This document shows positions 57,426-64,000 of a stretch of DNA of 64,000 nucleotides, one piece after another. The DNA is from Paraburkholderia fungorum (GTDB lineage: Bacteria; Pseudomonadota; Gammaproteobacteria; Burkholderiales; Burkholderiaceae): assembly GCF_003610895.1 (NCBI RefSeq), contig NZ_MCAS01000069.1, positions 186,001 through 250,000 of the forward strand, read 5' to 3'. The position numbers were made by a program, and so were the translations under genes. Under the pieces are notes generated by a model. It saw nothing but the letters and a program-made list of their open reading frames with translations. It was not told where the DNA came from and made no database searches. Each line of letters starts with the position of its first letter. Position 1 is the stretch's first letter.

Positions 57426-58436
57426 TTACGCGATCTCGCCCCACAAGCGCAGGCGCGATACGCCTCCGTCCGGGAAGACGTTGAAGCGCACGTGCGTCAC
57501 CGGCCCAAGGGACGCGATACCGTCCGTGAACGTGTGCACGTGATCCATCTGCAATTTCTGCTCGCCGATCAGCACCGGCCAGAACATCGCCTGCGTGATG
57601 AGCGAATCGTCGGTGCCGCCCGTCACCGAGGCCGCCTGCAGCGAGCAGCGATCCGGGTAATTGCCCTTGAAATGCGCCGTATCCACTTCGATCTTGCGAA
57701 TCACGCCCGGCCGCGCCAGCGCGACGATCGCCCAGTCATTGCCCGGCTCGCGACGGCGCCGGGTTTCCCAGCCATCGCCCATATTGACGCCACGGCCCGG
57801 CATCAGCATCTGCGAAGCCGGCCCGAAATGCTGATTGTTCGCGGCGACGAGGTACGCGCCGTTTTCGATCGCGGCGAGATCCAGCAGCGTGCCGCGCTCG
57901 ACGCGATCCCAGTCGCGCTTCGGCTGGCCATACACCCGCAGACGCGCGAGACCGCCGTCCGGATACAGATTCACGCGCAGATGCGTGAAGGCGCGGGCGT
58001 CGGTCACTTCGACGTAATGGTGCTGGTTGCCCTGCAGCGTGGTGGCCGGCACGAGCGTCTGCCAGTCGGCATTGTCGGGCGGCAGTTCGCCGTCCACGTA
58101 GCACGCGTCGATCGATGCGGCTGGCGGGAAATTGCCGGTGAAGTGACTCGTGTCCAGATCGACGCCGTATACGACGCCCGGCCGCGCGAGCCGGATCACG
58201 CAATAGTCGTGGCCGGTGGTGCGCTTGCGGCGGGTTTCCCAGCCGTCCATCCATTTGCCGTGATCGTCGTATTTGCCGGGGATGAACACCGCCGGCTGCG
58301 GCTCGAGCATGCGCTCTTTCGGCGCGAAGAATTCGTCGCTCGCATAGAGCGCCTTCGCGCCCAGACGCGGGTCGGCGAGGTTCATGTAGCGACGGGTGAA
58401 AGCGGGGGCGTTGGGGTCGAGGATCGGATTAGCCAT
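57426..58436 (-). CDS. alc: Allantoicase
   Basis: Hydrolyses allantoate to ureidoglycolate and urea. The 336-residue protein shows the tandem allantoicase repeats: GKWMDGWETRRKR in the first half and VNMGDGWETRRRR in the second, with paired VDTSHFTGN/VDTAHFKGNYPD and HLRVNLYPDGG/HVRFNVFPDGG. allA follows 13 bases later. A degenerate TGGTC-N-GACCA site lies about 40 bases upstream. Confidence 0.95.
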   Translation of the reverse strand: MANPILDPNAPAFTRRYMNLADPRLGAKALYASDEFFAPKERMLEPQPAVFIPGKYDDHGKWMDGWETRRKRTTGHDYCVIRLARPGVVYGVDLDTSHFTGNFPPAASIDACYVDGELPPDNADWQTLVPATTLQGNQHHYVEVTDARAFTHLRVNLYPDGGLARLRVYGQPKRDWDRVERGTLLDLAAIENGAYLVAANNQHFGPASQMLMPGRGVNMGDGWETRRRREPGNDWAIVALARPGVIRKIEVDTAHFKGNYPDRCSLQAASVTGGTDDSLITQAMFWPVLIGEQKLQMDHVHTFTDGIASLGPVTHVRFNVFPDGGVSRLRLWGEIA

Positions 58437-58474
58437 AGTCTCAGTCAGGCGACGAAAAGTGAGAGGAGCCGGCG

Positions 58475-58485
58475 GAGTCAGACCA
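58475..58485. promoter_or_regulatory. Weak FadR-family-type site upstream of alc
   Basis: GAGTCAGACCA matches the TGGTCNGACCA motif found at dctA in nine of eleven positions, 39 bases before the alc start. Confidence 0.4.
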
Positions 58486-58568
58486 TCCGCCGGAGCAGAA
58501 CGCGCGCTGCGTTGGCGCGCTGTTGAATAGCGGTGAATCTGGCCGCGGTGCGACGCGGCCGAACCTTG

Positions 58569-59891
58569 TCAAACGGCCGGCACATGTTCACCGGAGGTGG
58601 TCTCGGCACCTTCGCCGGCGGGCACGTAGCGCAGCGCTTCGTCACGGTTGAGCACGCGATGAGCGCGCGCCCGGTCGATATCGTTTTCCCACACGGCCAC
58701 CACCACGGTTGCCACGCAGTTGCCGATCAGGTTAGTCAGCGCGCGGGCAATGCCGACGAACCAGTCGACCGGCAGAATCAACACGAGACCGAGCACGGGA
58801 ATCGCCGGAATCGCGGACAGCGTCGCGGCCAGAATCACGATGGCCGAGCCGGGAATGCCGTGCGCGCCCTTCGACGTCACCAGCGACACCAGCACCACCA
58901 CGATCAGATCATGCACGGACAGCGGCGTATTGGTCGCTTGTGCGATGAAAATCACCGCAAGTGTCAAATAGATGGAGAAGCCGTCGAGATTGAAGGAGTA
59001 GCCGGTAGGAATGACCAGCCCGACGGTCGAATCCTTAACGCCCATCCATTCGAGCTTGCGCATGATCTGCGGCAGCACGGCGTCCGAAGAAGCGGTGCCG
59101 AGCACGATCGAGAGCTCTTCGCGCAGATAGCGGATCAGCTTGAAGATGCTGAAGCCGGCGAGGCGCATCACCACGCCCAGCACGACCACCACGAACACGA
59201 TACAGCTAGCGTAGAACACCACCACGAGCATGCCGAGTTGCTTGAGCGATTCGACGCCGTAGGTGCCCGTCGTGAACGCGATCGCACCAAGCACGCCGAG
59301 CGGCGCGAGCTTGATGATGAAACCCATCACGCGGAAGAACACCTGCGAAAGCTCGTCGATCAGGCTGCTCACGCGTTGCGCCTTATTGCCGAGCAGCGAC
59401 AACGCCGAACCGAACAGCACCGAAAACACGAGGATTTGCAGGATGTCGCCGGTCGCGAATGCGTTGATCGCCGTGTCGGGGATGATCTTCAGAAGAAAGC
59501 CGGCCGTGTCCTTGAGGCTCTTCGCGTTCTCGGTGTAGGTCGCGAGCGATGCGGGATCGAGCGAGTGCAGGTTGATATTCATACCGACGCCAGGCCGCGT
59601 TGCGTAAGCCAGCACCGCGCCGATCACGAGCGCAATCGTCGTCATGACCTCGAAATAGACCACCGCCTTCAGGCCCACGCGGCCGACTTTGCGCAGATCG
59701 CCGGCATGCGCCATGCCGCTCACCACCACGCAGAAGACGATCGGACCGATCACCATCTTGATCAGCTTGAGAAAACCGTCGCCGAGCGGGCGCAGCGATT
59801 GGGCGAAATGCGGAAACACGGCGCCGATCACGATGCCCGCCACCAGCGCTATGACGACCCGGCCAAACAGTGAATTGAAGAACTTCAACAC
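58569..59891 (-). CDS. dctA: C4-dicarboxylate transporter DctA
   Basis: A DAACS-family symporter for succinate, fumarate, malate and related acids, 440 residues, with about eight helices and two re-entrant loops. The serine-rich loop SIVLGTASSDAVLPQ and helix motif GYSFNLDGFSIYL are characteristic. The start GTG 59891 (MLKFFNSLFGRV) has GGAGGA four bases upstream; the frame is open to 59915 without an RBS. It has a consensus promoter and an operator just downstream of it. alc follows 132 bases later on the same strand. Confidence 0.93.
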   Translation of the reverse strand: MLKFFNSLFGRVVIALVAGIVIGAVFPHFAQSLRPLGDGFLKLIKMVIGPIVFCVVVSGMAHAGDLRKVGRVGLKAVVYFEVMTTIALVIGAVLAYATRPGVGMNINLHSLDPASLATYTENAKSLKDTAGFLLKIIPDTAINAFATGDILQILVFSVLFGSALSLLGNKAQRVSSLIDELSQVFFRVMGFIIKLAPLGVLGAIAFTTGTYGVESLKQLGMLVVVFYASCIVFVVVVLGVVMRLAGFSIFKLIRYLREELSIVLGTASSDAVLPQIMRKLEWMGVKDSTVGLVIPTGYSFNLDGFSIYLTLAVIFIAQATNTPLSVHDLIVVVLVSLVTSKGAHGIPGSAIVILAATLSAIPAIPVLGLVLILPVDWFVGIARALTNLIGNCVATVVVAVWENDIDRARAHRVLNRDEALRYVPAGEGAETTSGEHVPAV

Positions 59892-59925
59892 GGCTTCCTC
59901 CTGGTTAGGATTCACATCTGTTCAG

Positions 59926-59940
59926 ACTGGTCCGACCAGT
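59926..59940. promoter_or_regulatory. Perfect 15-bp operator, FadR-family type
   Basis: ACTGGTCCGACCAGT has seven-base arms around a central C and resembles the E. coli FadR-type TGGTC-N-GACCA core. It begins about seven bases downstream of the predicted dctA start site, a repressing position. Confidence 0.75.
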
Positions 59941-59953
59941 ACTGTTATGGCAG

Positions 59954-59982
59954 ATAGTAGGAAGCCGATATACTGGCGTCAA
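59954..59982 (-). promoter_or_regulatory. dctA promoter
   Basis: Minus strand: TTGACG (59982-59977), a 17-base spacer, then TACTAT (59959-59954). The predicted start is near 59947. Confidence 0.7.
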
Positions 59983-60079
59983 GAAATCATTAAATAGCGT
60001 TTACCCGCTGTTTTTTAATCGTTTTAGGGCGGGATTGCGCATGTTTGACGACTCATCGCACGAGCGTTCAGAACGCGCA

Positions 60080-60100
60080 TACAATGCTGGTCAGACCGCG
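60080..60100 (+). promoter_or_regulatory. -10 and operator of the gntR-family gene
   Basis: TACAAT (60080-60085) is followed at once by GCTGGTCAGACCGCG (60086-60100), which has the TGGTC-N-GACC core. A regulator bound here would cover its own start site. Confidence 0.55.
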
Positions 60101-60118
60101 CACTTAAAGTGAGCCACG

Positions 60119-60811
60119 ATGAAAAATGTTCCGCATACCGTCACCGATGCCGCTATCGCGATCATCCGCGAACGGATCGAAGCGGGCGTCTATCCCGTGG
60201 GCAGTTTGCTGCCGGCGCAGCGTCAGCTCTCCGAGGAACTCGCGATCAGCCGCGCGTCGCTGCGCGAGGCGCTCTCCACGCTCGAAGCACTCGGTCTGCT
60301 GACAATCCGCCCCGGCAAGGGCGTCTACGTGGAAAGCGCGCAGGCGGTGGCCGCCCAGTCGTGGCGTTTCGCGGAACAGTCTTCGCTGCCTGATACGTAC
60401 CAGATGCGTTTTGCGCTGGAAGGCTTCATTGCGCGCATGGCAGCGCTGGCCGTCAGCGAGTCCGATCTCGCCTGGTTCGAAAACAACATCGCGGCCATGC
60501 AAACGGCGCTCGCCTGCGACGAACTCGATGAAGCCGCCCGCCTCGACTACGGCTTTCACATGCGCATCGTGAGCATTGCCGGCAATGCGGCAATCGAATC
60601 GATCCTCGGCAGCGCCGCGGAAATCATGAAGGAAAGCCAGCGGATGCCGTTTTACCGGCGCGAGTTGGTGCTCTCCACCTACACCGAGCATCGGGCGATT
60701 CTCGACGCGCTCAAGGCGCGCGATTCCGCCGCGGCCGGCAAGGCGATCGAAACCCATATCTCGAACGCCGCACAGCGCGCCGGCGTCTATTTCCCGACGC
60801 CGCAGGCGTAA
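60119..60811 (+). CDS. GntR-family (FadR subfamily) regulator
   Basis: A 230-residue regulator. The winged HTH is at about residues 8-75 (SLLPAQRQLSEELAISRASLREALSTLEALGLL; RPGKGVYVES), followed by an all-helical FCD domain (about 95-220) with metal/ligand His in DYGFHMRIV, EHRAIL and ETHISNA. Divergence from dctA and the shared palindrome suggest it controls dctA, alc-allA and itself; the effector is unknown, with ureides or glyoxylate-related acids as guesses. Confidence 0.87.
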   Translation: MKNVPHTVTDAAIAIIRERIEAGVYPVGSLLPAQRQLSEELAISRASLREALSTLEALGLLTIRPGKGVYVESAQAVAAQSWRFAEQSSLPDTYQMRFALEGFIARMAALAVSESDLAWFENNIAAMQTALACDELDEAARLDYGFHMRIVSIAGNAAIESILGSAAEIMKESQRMPFYRRELVLSTYTEHRAILDALKARDSAAAGKAIETHISNAAQRAGVYFPTPQA

Positions 60812-60838
60812 AAAAGCCGCTCCGAGGAGCGGCTTTTG
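60810..60838. terminator. Bidirectional terminator between gntR-family gene and gapA
   Basis: AAAAGCCGCTC / GAGCGGCTTTT has A6/T6 on the gapA side. It begins at the end of the regulator gene and lies 51 bases past the gapA stop. Confidence 0.85.
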
Positions 60839-60888
60839 TCTTTCTGCCCTGCTGGCCCGCGGGCCACAGGACATAGAAAGCAAACAGC

Positions 60889-61899
60889 TTACTTCGCGTT
60901 GGCCAGTGCCACGGCCGTGTCCAGCATGCGGTTCGAGAAGCCCCACTCGTTGTCGTACCAGCTCGACACCTTCACCAGACGGCCCGACACCTTGGTCAGC
61001 GTGGAGTCGAACGTCGACGAAGCCGGGTTGTGGTTGAAGTCGATCGAAACCAGCGGCGCCGTGTTGTAGCCGAGGATGCCCTTGAGCGAGCCTTCCGATG
61101 CTTCCTTCATGATCGCGTTGACTTCCTCGACCGTCGTATCGCGCGCTGCGATGAACGACAGGTCGACGATCGACACGTTGATCGTCGGGACGCGAATTGC
61201 ATAGCCGTCCAGCTTGCCGTTCAGTTCCGGCATCACCAGACCGACTGCCGACGCAGCGCCGGTCTTGGCCGGGATCTGGCTGTGCGTGGCCGAGCGCGCG
61301 CGGCGCAGGTCTTCGTGGTACACGTCCGTCAGCACCTGGTCGTTCGTGTATGCGTGGATCGTGGTCATCAGACCGTTCACCAGGCCGATCTTGTCGTTCA
61401 GCGGCTTGACGAGCGGTGCCAGGCAGTTGGTCGTGCACGATGCGTTCGAGATCACCGTGTCCGATGCCTTCAGGACATGGTGGTTCACACCGTAGACGAT
61501 CGTCGCGTCGACGTCTTTACCGCCCGGCGCCGAGATGATGACCTTCTTTGCGCCGCCCTTGATGTGCGCGCTCGCTTTTTCCTTGGTCGTGAAAAAGCCC
61601 GTGCATTCCAGCACGATGTCGACGTTCAGTTCGCCCCACGGCAGTTCTGCCGGGTTGCGGTTGGCCAGCACGCGGATCTTGTCGCCATTGACAACCAGGT
61701 AGTCGCCGTCCACCGACACTTCGCCCGGGAACTTGCCGTGTGCCGTGTCGTATTGCGTCAGGTGAGCGTTGGTCTTGGCATCGCCAAGATCGTTGATGGC
61801 GACGATTTCGATATCGTGCTTCTTGCCGTTTTCATAGAAGGCGCGCAGCGTGTTGCGGCCGATCCGGCCGTAGCCGTTGATTGCGACGCGAATCGTCAT
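60889..61899 (-). CDS. gapA: Glyceraldehyde-3-phosphate dehydrogenase
   Basis: A 336-residue NAD-type GAPDH. The Rossmann motif is INGYGRIGRN (about residues 7-16). The catalytic Cys is in SNASCTTNCLAP (about residue 156), and the partner His in TTIHAYTNDQ. The C-terminal WYDNEWGFSNRMLD is canonical. It lies 96 bases downstream of tkt, so carbon from the pentose-phosphate and ED routes meets here. Confidence 0.97.
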   Translation of the reverse strand: MTIRVAINGYGRIGRNTLRAFYENGKKHDIEIVAINDLGDAKTNAHLTQYDTAHGKFPGEVSVDGDYLVVNGDKIRVLANRNPAELPWGELNVDIVLECTGFFTTKEKASAHIKGGAKKVIISAPGGKDVDATIVYGVNHHVLKASDTVISNASCTTNCLAPLVKPLNDKIGLVNGLMTTIHAYTNDQVLTDVYHEDLRRARSATHSQIPAKTGAASAVGLVMPELNGKLDGYAIRVPTINVSIVDLSFIAARDTTVEEVNAIMKEASEGSLKGILGYNTAPLVSIDFNHNPASSTFDSTLTKVSGRLVKVSSWYDNEWGFSNRMLDTAVALANAK

Positions 61900-61995
61900 G
61901 GTCTATCTCCTGATGGCTGAAAAAAAATCGTCCATGTTGGTCTGATCTGCCGGGATTGCCGCGCGTGGGGAGCGCGCGGCAACCTCGAATGCGAA

Positions 61996-64000
<2,005 letters not shown>

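Noticed and set aside
58533..59873. Plus-strand open frame of about 446 codons opposite dctA
   Set aside because: His/Asp/Arg-rich shadow of a membrane-protein gene; no family resemblance.

Overview
The window is high-GC, tightly packed chromosomal DNA whose gene content and order fit Burkholderia/Paraburkholderia (Betaproteobacteria). Examples are miaB-ybeZ-ybeY-corC-lnt, dusB-fis-purH-ruvC, leuS-lptE-holA-proA, an Entner-Doudoroff block and an allantoate block. The species cannot be fixed from sequence alone. I see no IS element, prophage, CRISPR array or tRNA gene. Most of the window is ordinary core genome; the accessory feature is a 1972-residue trimeric autotransporter adhesin.

Layout. 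1-5.5 kb: rRNA/tRNA maturation and envelope operon (miaB end, ybeZ, ybeY, a ChaC gene, corC, lnt). 5.6-12.3 kb: gst facing away from pepP-ubiH, then dusB-fis and purH. 12.5-15.8 kb: Holliday-junction genes ruvC and ruvAB, split by an opposite-strand LysE-type exporter. 15.8-21.3 kb: phosphatase, dtd and tyrS (minus), anmK (plus), erpA, rpsI-rplM (minus). 21.55-22.9 kb: an unannotated small-RNA locus, an OsmC gene and rnpB. 22.9-26 kb: a DUF3025 gene, pyrC and a class II amidotransferase. 26.1-31.9 kb: glutamate block (gltIJKL transporter, gdhA, LysR regulator). 32-39.4 kb: purB, then gluconate uptake and the Entner-Doudoroff pathway (gntT-gntK, edd-eda) with a divergent HexR-type regulator. 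39.66-45.6 kb: the adhesin. 46-56.7 kb: hemJ, proA, holA, lptE, leuS, exbBD, dapB, bamE, fur. 56.9-60.8 kb: allantoate use (alc, allA), dctA and a divergent FadR-family regulator. 60.9-64 kb: gapA and tkt (cut by the window end).

How the parts work together. Two regulatory circuits can be read from the DNA. HexR-like 15-bp sites sit in the core promoters of both edd and hexR. A TGGTC-N-GACCA palindrome lies just downstream of a good dctA promoter, with weaker copies at the gntR promoter and upstream of alc. These link gluconate and ureide catabolism to local repressors.

The most novel-looking item is a ~90-nt minus-strand transcription unit at about 21557-21646. It has a consensus promoter, a stem-loop, a second hairpin whose loop copies the 16S anti-Shine-Dalgarno sequence, and a strong terminator. 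A perfect 25-bp dyad lies just upstream. It probably encodes a broad-target sRNA, possibly related to NcS27 of B. cenocepacia. In the adhesin, successive stalk modules differ in length by exact multiples of seven residues, which suggests heptad-sized (21-bp) indels that keep the coiled coil in register.
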